The position numbers and the translations under genes are program-made. 64,000 nt of DNA from Microbacterium sp. GCS4 (GTDB taxonomy: Bacteria; Actinomycetota; Actinomycetes; Actinomycetales; Microbacteriaceae), in assembly GCF_001262495.1 (NCBI RefSeq), contig NZ_LGYE01000001.1, positions 1,240,001-1,304,000 on the forward strand, given 5' to 3'. Every line of letters starts with the position of its first letter. Position 1 is the first letter of the stretch. A model generated the notes under the pieces. That model had not been told where the DNA came from, did not search any database, and saw only the letters and a program-made list of their open reading frames with translations. Positions 42,880-51,180 of the stretch are shown here, in pieces.

Positions 42880-45867
42880 TCAGCGCGTCTCGATCACGCT
42901 CGGCCCCTGAGGGGTCGCCCGTACCGCTAGCTGCGCGGGGATCTGCTCCTGCATCGCCTCGACGTGGCTGATCACGCCGACCGTGCGTCCGCCCTGACGG
43001 AGTTCGTCGAGGGTGCGCATGGCGACGTCGAGCGTGTCGCCGTCCAGTGATCCGAATCCCTCGTCGATGAACAGCGTGTCCAGTCGGATGCCGCCGGCTC
43101 TCGCCGTGACGACCTCGGCGAGTCCGAGCGCCAGGGCGAGCGAGCTGAGGAACGTCTCTCCGCCCGACAACGACTGCGCCGGTCGCGTCTGCCCCGTGTA
43201 GGCGTCGAACACCACGATGCCGAGCCCCGAGGCGGCGCCGCGGGCGGCGAGCGCGTCGGAGTGGCGCAACTGGTAGCGTCCGGTGGACATGTCGCCGAGG
43301 CGTCGGTTCGCAGCGTCGACGATCTCTTCGAGCTCGGCCGCGAGCACGAAGGTCTCGAGCGTCATCTTGCGCGTGTTCGCTCCGCGCCCCGCGATGGCAT
43401 CCGCGAGTCCGCGCAGCACGTCGAAGTCCGCCGCGCCTTCAGCCGATCGCTCATATGCGCTTCGTGCGTCCGCGAGGAGACCGCTCAGTCTCTCGGCCGC
43501 GCCCGCGGCACGTTCGGCCGCGGTGACGGCTTCGGTCCAGCGCGCACGGGCCTCGGCGGATCGCGTTTCGGCGGGACCGAGGTCGATCGGCTCCTCTGGC
43601 AGCGTCCGCAGCTCGAGGGGCAGCAGGATCGCGCGCTCCTTCTCGCGCTGCACCGCGTGCTGGGCGATGCGCTCGTCGAGCGCCTCCTGCGCTGCAGCGG
43701 ATCTCAGAGCATGGTCGGCGGCCGCGGCATCCGGGAAGGGCGAGTCGTCGAGAGCGGCCGCCAGCTCCGCGTCGGCCGCGGTGGCCGCGTCGAGCCGGCG
43801 CACGAGCTCGGCGCTCGCGTCGAGGAGCGTCCTGGCCGCAGCGACCTCGCCGTCGGAGCATGCGAGTCGCTCGGCGACCGAGGGGTGCGTCCCGCGCGCC
43901 TCGGCGACCACGGCTCTCGCCTCGGTCGCGCGCTGGGCGAGAAGCCCCTGTGCTTCTCTGACCTCCGCGAGCGCGGCGGTCGCCGAATCGCGCTCGGCCT
44001 GCAGAACGTTCGCCCGGGCCTGCAGGTCGACGAGGCTCGACTCGAGCACGCGGACGCGTTCGACGGCGGCTGCCGCCAGTTCGTGCTCCCGTGCGCTCCG
44101 CTCCTGTTCGCTCGTGGCCGCGTCGACGTCGCGTCCGTCGGCACGCGTGCGCGCAGCGATCAGATCGGACCGCACTGCGCCGAGCCGCTCGCTCGCATCT
44201 CGTTCCGCCGCTGCGGCGGCGTCGCGGCGGGTCTCGGCCTCGGCGACGTCCTCGGCGGACACGGGATCCACATGCAGGGCGGGCGCAGGGTGCTCGTGCG
44301 CGCCGCAGACGGGACAGGCAGCACCGTCCTGCAGCTCCGACGCGAGCTCGCCCGCGAATCCCTCGAGACGGCGTTTCCGCAGCGCGGTGAGTTCGCTCTG
44401 GCGCGATGTCAGTGTCGCGCTCATCTCGACGAGAGCGCGCTCGGCTGACTGCTCGGCGCTCTCGAGGCCGGCGACCTCGACGGCGGCCGCGAGTCTCGCA
44501 GTCGCTGCGGCGGCCTCCGTCGACCGCACCTCCACTCGACCGGCGGTGAGACGTTCGTCGTCGAGTTCGCGGCTCAGCTGATCCTGGCGGGCGGGCAGGC
44601 CGTCCCGCTCCGCGTCGATCGTCGCGAGTCGCGTCGTCGCCGCCGACACCGCGTCGCCTGCCCTCGCGAGTTCGGCCTCGATAGCCGGAAGCGCGCGCTC
44701 GAGCTCCTCAGCGCGCCGCCACACGCCCGACTCGCGGGTGCGCTCGGCGATCCATTCGTCGAGATCGTCCGTGTCGACGTCGAGCGATTCCCAGCTGCGC
44801 CGCGCCTCGGCCTCCGCATCACGCGCCGCGACCGTCGCCGCAGATGCACGGGACGCGGACGCGATGGTCGCCCGCAGGCTCTCCGCCAGCCGCGCCTGCG
44901 CGAGTTCCTCCCTCGCTGCCGCGATCGCGGGCTCCTCCGCGTCGAGTGTCGCGAGCGCCAGCCGTGCACGGTCACGCTCCTGCTGGTCACGCTGTTCCTC
45001 CTTCGCGGCGGCGAGCGCGGCGTCGGCCTGCGACGATCGCTCCTCGGCCTCGACCTTCTCGGCGGCGAGACGTTCGGCCCGATAGTCCGCGCGCGCACGG
45101 GCACGGTCGAGTTCCTCGAGGCGTTCTTCCGTCGTGCGAGGGGCGTCCTGCGGGTCGATGCTCAGAGCGGCCTCCTGCTCCGGCACGGTCGCGGCGAGCG
45201 CGACGACGAGACGCTCCGCCTCGTCGAGTCGCGCTGAGACAGCGGCGAGGCCTGCACGGAGTTCCTCCTCAGCCGCACGGCGTCGCTCCTCGAATCGCGC
45301 CTGCACGTCTTCGAAACGCTCGGTGCCGAAGAGTCGGCGCAAGAGCGCCTGACGGTCGCGGCTCCCTGCCAGCAGGAACTCGGAGAACCGGTTCTGCGCC
45401 AGCAGGATCACCTGCAGGAACTGCTCGCGACTGAGCTGCAGGATCTCATCGAGCTCATACGCGGCCTCGCGCTCCTTGGCGGCGAGTCCCACCCATTCGC
45501 CGGCGACCATGGTGTCCAGCTGCACGGCGGAGGCCTGGGTCGTCATGCCGCCACCGCGACGTTTGGGGCGCTCGTACTCGGGTGAGCGCCGCACGCGGTA
45601 GCGGCCGGCCGGAGTGCTGAACTCGACCACGACCTCGGTGATGTCGTCGGGCTCGCAGTGGTCGCTGCGCAGACGCTTGTCCCCGCCGTCGTAGCGTGGC
45701 ACACCGCCGTACAGACCGAAGCAGACGGCATCGAGGATGCTGGACTTGCCCGCCCCCGTCCGCCCCGCGATCAGGAAGATGCCGTCATCCGCGAAGGCGT
45801 CGAAATCGACGCTCTGACGGGCACGGAAAGGGCCGAAGCCTTCGACCTCGAGCCGATGCAGCTGCAT
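42880..45867 (-). CDS. sbcC: SbcC exonuclease subunit (Rad50-like ATPase)
   Basis: 995-residue SMC-like ATPase. The N-terminal Walker A is 'GRTGAGKSSILDAV'. Two long Ala/Glu/Arg-rich coiled coils flank a zinc hook 'CPVCGAHEH' near residue 515. The C-terminal signature is 'QSLSGGETFLSSLALALGLAE' with Walker B 'LFIDEGFGSLD'. With SbcD it opens hairpins and blocked DNA ends. Its ATG overlaps the sbcD stop by one base. Confidence 0.96.
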   Translation of the reverse strand: MQLHRLEVEGFGPFRARQSVDFDAFADDGIFLIAGRTGAGKSSILDAVCFGLYGGVPRYDGGDKRLRSDHCEPDDITEVVVEFSTPAGRYRVRRSPEYERPKRRGGGMTTQASAVQLDTMVAGEWVGLAAKEREAAYELDEILQLSREQFLQVILLAQNRFSEFLLAGSRDRQALLRRLFGTERFEDVQARFEERRRAAEEELRAGLAAVSARLDEAERLVVALAATVPEQEAALSIDPQDAPRTTEERLEELDRARARADYRAERLAAEKVEAEERSSQADAALAAAKEEQRDQQERDRARLALATLDAEEPAIAAAREELAQARLAESLRATIASASRASAATVAARDAEAEARRSWESLDVDTDDLDEWIAERTRESGVWRRAEELERALPAIEAELARAGDAVSAATTRLATIDAERDGLPARQDQLSRELDDERLTAGRVEVRSTEAAAATARLAAAVEVAGLESAEQSAERALVEMSATLTSRQSELTALRKRRLEGFAGELASELQDGAACPVCGAHEHPAPALHVDPVSAEDVAEAETRRDAAAAAERDASERLGAVRSDLIAARTRADGRDVDAATSEQERSAREHELAAAAVERVRVLESSLVDLQARANVLQAERDSATAALAEVREAQGLLAQRATEARAVVAEARGTHPSVAERLACSDGEVAAARTLLDASAELVRRLDAATAADAELAAALDDSPFPDAAAADHALRSAAAQEALDERIAQHAVQREKERAILLPLELRTLPEEPIDLGPAETRSAEARARWTEAVTAAERAAGAAERLSGLLADARSAYERSAEGAADFDVLRGLADAIAGRGANTRKMTLETFVLAAELEEIVDAANRRLGDMSTGRYQLRHSDALAARGAASGLGIVVFDAYTGQTRPAQSLSGGETFLSSLALALGLAEVVTARAGGIRLDTLFIDEGFGSLDGDTLDVAMRTLDELRQGGRTVGVISHVEAMQEQIPAQLAVRATPQGPSVIETR

Positions 45868-47021
45868 CAGATCAGCGCATCCGCGCGCACGCGGTCGTCG
45901 AGCACCTCGCGGATCAGCTCCCTCTCGCGCTCCGTCGGCCCGTGACCCGAGCGCACGTGCTCGAGGAACGCCTCGATGCGCTCGGTGTCGGTGACCGCGC
46001 CGCGCAGACGGTCGGCGTAGGAGCGTTCGACGGTCTCCTCCGCGACGTCGGGCCGGTGCTGCACCATCGCGCAGTACGGATAGCTCTCACGCAGTCGGCG
46101 CATCGGCTCGGTCTGCGCGAGCGCGTCGGTGTACACCGCGCACACCCAGTCGTCCGCATGCGCGGCGACGTTCTCGGCGGAGAGGATTTCGTCGATCGTG
46201 CCGGTGAGAGTGACGAGGCGGCGCGGCACCGGGAGCTCCAGCCAGCGCACATCCGCGAGTCCGTCGGCGTCGAGGTCGACGAGCCAGGACCCGCGGGGCT
46301 TGCTCTGCTCCCCGAAGCTGTAGTGCAGGGGCGCACCCGAGTATCGCACGCGCTCGCTCACCCGCTGACGACCGTGGATGTGACCGAGCGCTACGTAGTC
46401 GGGGCCGTCGAAGACGGCGAGCGGCACGACATCGAGTCCGCCCTGACGGACCTCGCGCTCGAGGCCCATCGTGGCGTCGACGCCCGCGGCGAAGCAGTGC
46501 GCGATCGCGATCGAGCGCCCCGGGTTCTCGGTCATCCCCGCGCGCACCAGGTCCATCGCGTGGGCGAGTGTCTGCGCTTGCGTGCGCATCTCGACGTCGT
46601 TCCAGTGCTGGCGCACGATCGCCGGCTCGAGGTAGGGAATACCGTAGAACCGCACGGGCCCGTGCTCGTCGTCGATCGTCACCGGATCGCCGATCGCGAG
46701 CGGATCGGTCAGCACGTGGATGCCGTCGCGCAGCAGCCGCGCCTGGAACCCGAGTCGTGCAGCCGAGTCGTGATTGCCGCTCGTCACGACGACGCGCGCC
46801 CCGGCGTCGTGCAGCGAGACGAGCGCATCGCTCAGCAGCGTGTACGCGGCTCCCGCAGGGGTCGCGGAGTCGAACACGTCTCCCGCGACGATGACGACGT
46901 CGACCGCGTGCTCCCGCACCTGCGCCGTGAGCGCGTCGAGCACCTCGGCCAGCGCGTCCATGGTCGAGCTGCCATGGAAGGTGCGACCGATGTGCCAGTC
47001 GGAGGTGTGCAGGATCCTCAT
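45867..47021 (-). CDS. sbcD: SbcD exonuclease subunit (Mre11-like nuclease)
   Basis: 384-residue metallophosphoesterase that forms the nuclease of the SbcCD complex. It has metal-binding motifs 'TSDWHIGRTFHG', 'VIVAGDVFDSA', 'VVTSGNHDSAARL', 'IAIAHCF' and 'VALGHIHGRQ', all in order. A C-terminal capping domain follows. I start at ATG 47021; GTG 47027 would add two residues. The stop overlaps the sbcC start (TGATG). Confidence 0.95.
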   Translation of the reverse strand: MRILHTSDWHIGRTFHGSSTMDALAEVLDALTAQVREHAVDVVIVAGDVFDSATPAGAAYTLLSDALVSLHDAGARVVVTSGNHDSAARLGFQARLLRDGIHVLTDPLAIGDPVTIDDEHGPVRFYGIPYLEPAIVRQHWNDVEMRTQAQTLAHAMDLVRAGMTENPGRSIAIAHCFAAGVDATMGLEREVRQGGLDVVPLAVFDGPDYVALGHIHGRQRVSERVRYSGAPLHYSFGEQSKPRGSWLVDLDADGLADVRWLELPVPRRLVTLTGTIDEILSAENVAAHADDWVCAVYTDALAQTEPMRRLRESYPYCAMVQHRPDVAEETVERSYADRLRGAVTDTERIEAFLEHVRSGHGPTERERELIREVLDDRVRADALI

Positions 47022-47305
47022 ACCCACACGGTACGAACGACCACGGACATTCGGTCCGAGGCGTGCCGCCGAGGCGTGAGAGAACGGCCGTCGACCGACA
47101 GCCCGGCTCTGGAGCGGAAGATCCCCTGACCCACCCTCGTCAGAACGGTCGACACGCGGTGATGCGTGTTGCGCTGTGCGCGATCACGTGTGCGGCGTGC
47201 GGGGCTGCGCGATGCGATTCGCGGGCTGCCCTCCGCCCCACAGGTGCCGGACTTGCCCCTCCGGCTGGGGGTGTGCCCGCCCCGTCCTGACTACCGACTT
47301 CCGCT
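47022..47305. other. 284-bp intergenic stretch with no recognised feature
   Basis: Lies upstream of sbcD and downstream of the DIP1984-type gene, both on the minus strand, so it should hold the sbcDC promoter. G+C is high. Short open frames on both strands have no ribosome-binding site and no recognisable product. One small hairpin around 47247-47262 (CCGGACTTGCCCCTCCGG) is seen. I find no tRNA, riboswitch or known ncRNA. Confidence 0.3.
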
Positions 47306-47767
47306 CTATTCCTCCAGATCGTGCGTCCAGTTGGCCTGTTGGATCCTGTTGTCGAGCTCTCGCAGCTCGCGCGCGGTCTCGTCGGCTCTGACCCGCAGCG
47401 GCGCCACCGGCAGCGCAGACAGTTGACGCAGCTCGCTGCGCATCTGCCGGAACCCCGCGGTGCCGGATGCCGCGGCCGCGGCATCCGCGAGCACGGAATG
47501 CTTCCACCGCAGCACGTCGCGTGCGGCGAGGGCATCCGTCATGGTGCCGTCGACGCCGAGGTCGAGGCGCGCGTTGGTGGCGTTGATCCGTCCTATCAGG
47601 CCGCGCAGAGCCTCAAGAGCCTCCTCGGCCTCGACCAGCAGCGCGGAGGCGTCCTCCGCGGGCTCCTCGCCCTCCTGGTACCGCGCGTTGGCGGTGATGC
47701 GGGCACGCAGCTGCTCGACGCGGCGCTGCAGGTCGGCTCTGGCGGTGAGCGCCTCTGCGAGTCTCAT
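47306..47767 (-). CDS. DIP1984 family protein
   Basis: 153-residue, mostly helical protein. 'RLAEALTARADLQRRVEQLR' opens the first helix, and 'NARYQEGEEPAED', 'INATNARLDLGVDGTMTDAL' and the last helix 'LDNRIQQANWTHDLEE' match the actinobacterial DIP1984 family (septicolysin-like). It is predicted to be coiled-coil rich, with no signal peptide or TM. The function is unknown. Confidence 0.85.
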   Translation of the reverse strand: MRLAEALTARADLQRRVEQLRARITANARYQEGEEPAEDASALLVEAEEALEALRGLIGRINATNARLDLGVDGTMTDALAARDVLRWKHSVLADAAAAASGTAGFRQMRSELRQLSALPVAPLRVRADETARELRELDNRIQQANWTHDLEE

Positions 47768-47818
47768 GCGCTCATCCTCGCAGGGTCACGACGTAACACG
47801 GCGTCACATGCCGCCTGG

Positions 47819-48127
47819 TCACCGGGAGCGCAGCAGCGCGGCGTGCTCGGGGTGCGCGGAGAACCAGTCGGCGACGTACCAGCACACCGCGTCGACCTTG
47901 CGGTCACCGCGTGACTCGATGTCGGCGACCGCCCCTTCCACGACGATGCCCGCATAGCCGTGGCCCCGGAAAGTCGGGATCGTGAAGGCGCGGGTGAGGG
48001 CGATGGTGCGACCGTCGTCGCGGTAGTCGAGCACGCTCACGAGCTGCCCGTCGCGCATCAGCGTGTACCGCGACGCGTCCTTCTCGTCGGTCAGGAGGAA
48101 TCCGGATGCGAGGGTCGAGGAAGTCAC
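47819..48127 (-). CDS. small GNAT-type N-acetyltransferase (YjdJ-like)
   Basis: 102-residue single-domain acetyltransferase of the short Gcn5-related family. The acetyl-CoA loop is 'FRGHGYAGIVVEGAVADIES', and 'DAVCWYVADWFSAHPEHAAL' ends the fold. 'YRDDGRTIALTRAF' precedes it. The GTG at 48127 has GGAGGA almost abutting it. The substrate is unknown. It is divergent from the Cys-rich leader peptide. Confidence 0.85.
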   Translation of the reverse strand: MTSSTLASGFLLTDEKDASRYTLMRDGQLVSVLDYRDDGRTIALTRAFTIPTFRGHGYAGIVVEGAVADIESRGDRKVDAVCWYVADWFSAHPEHAALLRSR

Positions 48128-48166
48128 TCCTCCACGTTACGCCCGCGCTCGCGGGAGGTCGCGGTT

Positions 48167-48196
48167 TTGACACGCCCGGACTTCTTCGGTAATAAT
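48167..48196 (+). promoter_or_regulatory. near-consensus sigma-70 promoter of the leader peptide / winged-helix gene
   Basis: TTGACA (48167-48172), a 17-bp spacer and TAATAAT (48190-48196). The expected transcription start falls at about 48203-48204, on the ATG of the small leader ORF, so the message would begin leaderless. This is the closest match to consensus that I noticed in the window. Confidence 0.8.
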
Positions 48197-48203
48197 TCCC
48201 CCC

Positions 48204-48305
48204 ATGACTACCAACGCAAGCCCTTTGTCCGCCCAGGAGGCGAACGGGACTGCCGGGATGATGATGCCCGGTCGCGTTGGCATGTGTTGCCGAATGTGTC
48301 GCTGA
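48204..48305 (+). CDS. Cys-rich leader peptide ahead of a winged-helix regulator
   Basis: A 33-residue frame, too short for usual gene calling, begins on the predicted transcription start and ends in MCCRMCR, i.e. three Cys in the last six residues. It contains three consecutive Met before that. Actinobacterial sulfur-assimilation transcripts often carry Cys-containing leader peptides that sense cysteine through ribosome stalling. Function here is inferred. The 149 bp from its stop to the regulator ATG contain GAGCC/GGCTC and GTCCT/AGGAC hairpins, the latter enclosing the ribosome-binding site. Together these items account for 48128-48454. Confidence 0.65.
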   Translation: MTTNASPLSAQEANGTAGMMMPGRVGMCCRMCR

Positions 48306-48419
48306 ACGAACAGCCACTCCGCCTGACCTGATCTTTCGCGATCTGCGAGGTCCGGGTCACCGAGCATCCACCCTTGCTCGCTTCTCCGGCTCGCCCGGTC
48401 ATTCATGCAACGCATCCGA

Positions 48420-48445
48420 GCCTCTTCGGCTCACGTCCTGAGGAC
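48420..48445 (+). promoter_or_regulatory. hairpins around the ribosome-binding site of the winged-helix gene
   Basis: GAGCC (48418-48422) pairs with GGCTC (48428-48432), and GTCCT (48435-48439) with AGGAC (48441-48445). The second pairing hides the Shine-Dalgarno GAGGAC nine bases before the ATG at 48455. This could be the output of an attenuation mechanism started by the Cys-rich leader; the stems are short. Confidence 0.4.
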
Positions 48446-48454
48446 TTCATCATC

Positions 48455-49156
48455 ATGTCGAACACCGCCCTTCTCGAGCGTCCCTCCACCGCCGCCGTCC
48501 GCACCGCTCCCGCGCCGACCGCCGCCGCCCCGCTCGCCGCCGATCTTCCCGCCGTCCGCTCTCCGCGCGGCTTCGCCCTCTACGTCGGCCTCGACGAGAT
48601 CAAGGCCGCCGAGGCCGGGGTGAGCCTGCCGCTGCTCGTCGACGCTCTGCGACGCACGCTCGCCGAACTCGCACCCGGCGCTGAGACGCACGCGACCGTC
48701 GCGCTCGCCCCTCACGGCTCCGGCGGCCGCGACCTCGACGTGGTCCGCCTCGCCCTGCAGGAGCCCGGCGCGATCGCCCGCACCAAGGCCGCAGCCGAGG
48801 AGGAGACCGTCGACGAGGACGGCGGCGTCGTCGTCGACATCTCCCGCAAGCGCGTCCTCATCGACGGCGAGTCCGCCGCATTCACCTACAAGGAGTTCGA
48901 GCTGCTGCAGTACCTCGTGCTCCGCGAGGGCCGCACGATCGAGCGCAGCGAGCTCGTGTCGGCGCTGTGGCAGGCTCAGGACGACGAGACGCCGGGCGAG
49001 CGCACGATCGACGTCCACGTGCGCCGACTCCGCGCCAAGCTCGGTCGCTACGAGGACATCGTCCGCACCGTCCGCGGCATCGGCTACCGTTTCGACCGTC
49101 ACGCAGACGTCGTGATCCGCTACGGCCACGGCACGCCCTCCCCCGACCGCTTCTGA
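48455..49156 (+). CDS. winged-helix (OmpR/PhoB-type) DNA-binding protein without receiver domain
   Basis: 233 residues. The N-terminus is Ala/Pro-rich, then residues ~38-100 hold a novel-looking region 'FALYVGLDEIKAAEAGVSLP'. The C-terminus (~130-220) is an OmpR/PhoB winged HTH: 'FTYKEFELLQYLVLREGRTI', 'RTIDVHVRRLRAKLGRYEDI' and 'VRGIGYRF'. No phosphoacceptor receiver domain is present, so it is an orphan regulator. Its promoter lies 250 bp upstream before the Cys-rich leader, which suggests control by cysteine or sulfur status. Confidence 0.85.
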   Translation: MSNTALLERPSTAAVRTAPAPTAAAPLAADLPAVRSPRGFALYVGLDEIKAAEAGVSLPLLVDALRRTLAELAPGAETHATVALAPHGSGGRDLDVVRLALQEPGAIARTKAAAEEETVDEDGGVVVDISRKRVLIDGESAAFTYKEFELLQYLVLREGRTIERSELVSALWQAQDDETPGERTIDVHVRRLRAKLGRYEDIVRTVRGIGYRFDRHADVVIRYGHGTPSPDRF

Positions 49157-49206
49157 TCCTCGAGCGCTCCGACCGGAGTGTCAGGGGCCCCGCGTAGGGT
49201 GAGCGC

Positions 49207-50163
49207 ATGACTCTCGCGCAGGATGCCGCCGCCACGCGGGCGTCCGCGCACGCGCGAGTCGAGTCCGTGTACCGCCCGCCGCATCCCCTCGATCTGCGCC
49301 GCACGGTGGGGATGCTGCGCCGCGGCCCGGGCGACCCGACCATGATGTTCGACGGTCCCGTCATCTGGCGCACCGTGCGCACCGGACTCGGTCCCGCGAC
49401 GCTCGCGCTGCGCTCCGTCGGCGCCGAGATCCGGGTGAGCGCCTGGGGAGATGGCGCCGCCGAGGCCCTCGACCTGGTCACCGCGCTCTGCGGCGCCGAG
49501 GACGACGCCACCGGATTCGACCCGTCCTCGCACCCTCTGATCGCCGAGGTCGCCCGCCGCTCACCCGGTCTGCGCCTCGCGCGCACGGGCGAGGTCTTCG
49601 ACGCGCTCGCGTGCGCGATCCTCGAGCAGAAGGTCACGGGACTCGAGGCCTTCCGTGCGTGGCGGCTCCTCGTCACGAAGCACGGCCGGCGGGCTCCCGG
49701 GCCGACACCGCGGCCCCTGTACACGGCGCCGACGGCGGACGAGTGGCGACTCATCCCCTCCTGGGATTGGCATCGCGCGGGTGTCCAGCCACCCCAGTCG
49801 AAGACGATCGTGCGCGTGGCCGAGCGAGGCGCGCGCGTCTCTCGCGCCCTGCTCGCGACCACGTCCGGCGACGACCGCGACCGCGTCCTCACGAGCCTCC
49901 CCGGCATCGGCCCCTGGACCTCGGCCGAGACCAGGATCCGCGCGCTCGGCGACCCTGATGCGGTGAGCGTGGGCGACTATCATCTGGCGCACGAGGTCGG
50001 TCATGCGCTCAGCGGGCATCGCACGGACGACGCGGGGATGCTGCAGCTCCTCGCCCCCTGGGCCGGGCATCGTCAGCGGGTCATCCGACTCATCTATGCG
50101 AGCGGTGTCAGCGAGCCGCGTCGCGGTCCCCGCCTCACGCCGGCCGACCACCGTCGTCACTGA
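49207..50163 (+). CDS. AlkA-type DNA-3-methyladenine glycosylase
   Basis: 318-residue base-excision repair glycosylase of the HhH-GPD superfamily. The helix-hairpin-helix is 'LTSLPGIGPWTSAETRIRAL', followed by the catalytic Asp in 'VSVGDYHLAHEV'. 'ILEQKVTGLEAFRAWRLL' precedes it as in AlkA. The N-terminal domain matches the AlkA-like layout. No iron-sulfur Cys cluster is seen. Its neighbours are not repair genes. Confidence 0.88.
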   Translation: MTLAQDAAATRASAHARVESVYRPPHPLDLRRTVGMLRRGPGDPTMMFDGPVIWRTVRTGLGPATLALRSVGAEIRVSAWGDGAAEALDLVTALCGAEDDATGFDPSSHPLIAEVARRSPGLRLARTGEVFDALACAILEQKVTGLEAFRAWRLLVTKHGRRAPGPTPRPLYTAPTADEWRLIPSWDWHRAGVQPPQSKTIVRVAERGARVSRALLATTSGDDRDRVLTSLPGIGPWTSAETRIRALGDPDAVSVGDYHLAHEVGHALSGHRTDDAGMLQLLAPWAGHRQRVIRLIYASGVSEPRRGPRLTPADHRRH

Positions 50164-50195
50164 CCCCGGGACCGGTCGACCTCTAGGCTGTACGC

Positions 50196-50393
50196 ATGTC
50201 CCGCACCGCACTCCGCCTGTCCGTCACGCTCGGTCTGCTCGTCGCCGGGATCGTCATCGGCCTCGTCTTCCAGAACGTGTGGCTGGGCCTCCTCCTCGCG
50301 GCGATCGTGTGGCTCGGCTGGTTCCTCGGATACGAGTCGCGCCGAGGCCGCAACGCCGGCGTCAACGACGAAGACCACGGCATCGAACTCTGA
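50196..50393 (+). CDS. small two-TM membrane protein
   Basis: 65-residue protein with two hydrophobic helices ('LGLLVAGIVIGLVFQNVWLG' and 'LLLAAIVWLGWFLGYESR') and an acidic C-terminal tail. It has no recognised family. A clear ATG and position between two real genes support it. The function is unknown. Confidence 0.65.
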   Translation: MSRTALRLSVTLGLLVAGIVIGLVFQNVWLGLLLAAIVWLGWFLGYESRRGRNAGVNDEDHGIEL

Positions 50394-50424
50394 GCCCGCG
50401 CGGAGCGCGCGGGAGGCGACGTCG

Positions 50425-51180
50425 TCAGTAGTACACGGCCAGAGGTCCTGACGGGCCGTCGACGACCCGCACCGGGGTGTCGAACACCCGGGTGAGAACG
50501 TCGTCGGTCATGATCTCGGCCGGCGTTCCGAACTCGACGACCTCGCCGTCCTTCATGGCGCAGATGCGGTCGGCGTAGTGCCCCGCGAAGTTGATGTCGT
50601 GCAGCACGATCACGATCGTCCGCCCGAGCTCCTCGGCAGCGCGGCGGAGGTGCTTCATCATCTGCACGGCATGCTTCATGTCGAGGTTGTTCAGCGGCTC
50701 GTCGAGCAGCACGAACTCGGTGTCCTGCGCGAGCACCATCGCGACGTACGCACGTTGCCGCTGCCCGCCGGACAGCTCGTCGATGAAGCGCTGTTCGAGG
50801 TCGGTGAGCCCGAGGAAATCGATCGCCTCGGAGATCCTGTCCTCGTCGACCTGTGTGAGCCGCCCGCCGGAGTGCGGATAACGGCCGAAGCCGACGAGCT
50901 GGCGCACCGTGAGCCGCGTCACGAAGTGGTTCTCCTGTCGCAGGATCGAGACGATCCTGGCAACCTGCTTCGACGGGGCTCGATGCACATCGAGACCCGC
51001 GATCTCGACGGTGCCCTCATCGGGGCTGAGGAGTCGCCCGACCATGGTCAGCAGGGTCGATTTGCCGGCTCCGTTCGGTCCGATGAGCGCCACGACGCCT
51101 CCCGCCGGAAGGTCCAGCGAGATGGGGCCGATCGCGGTGTCGCTGCTGTACCGGTGGACGAGATCGCGGATGCGGATCAC
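50425..51180 (-). CDS. iron-siderophore ABC transporter ATP-binding protein
   Basis: 251-residue FecE/FepC-type ATPase. It has Walker A 'GPNGAGKSTLLTMV', signature 'LSGGQRQRAYVAMVL', Walker B 'FVLLDEPLNNLDMKH' and switch His 'IVLHDINFAGHYAD'. The GTG at 51180 overlaps the permease stop by 4 bp (GTGA). It is last in the order binding protein - permease - permease - ATPase and powers ferric-siderophore import. Confidence 0.94.
   Translation of the reverse strand: MIRIRDLVHRYSSDTAIGPISLDLPAGGVVALIGPNGAGKSTLLTMVGRLLSPDEGTVEIAGLDVHRAPSKQVARIVSILRQENHFVTRLTVRQLVGFGRYPHSGGRLTQVDEDRISEAIDFLGLTDLEQRFIDELSGGQRQRAYVAMVLAQDTEFVLLDEPLNNLDMKHAVQMMKHLRRAAEELGRTIVIVLHDINFAGHYADRICAMKDGEVVEFGTPAEIMTDDVLTRVFDTPVRVVDGPSGPLAVYY

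Noticed and set aside
47063..47290. Cys-containing 75-codon frame in the sbcD upstream gap
   Set aside because: No ribosome-binding site, no family resemblance, and competing frames on both strands of the same DNA; not supported as a gene.
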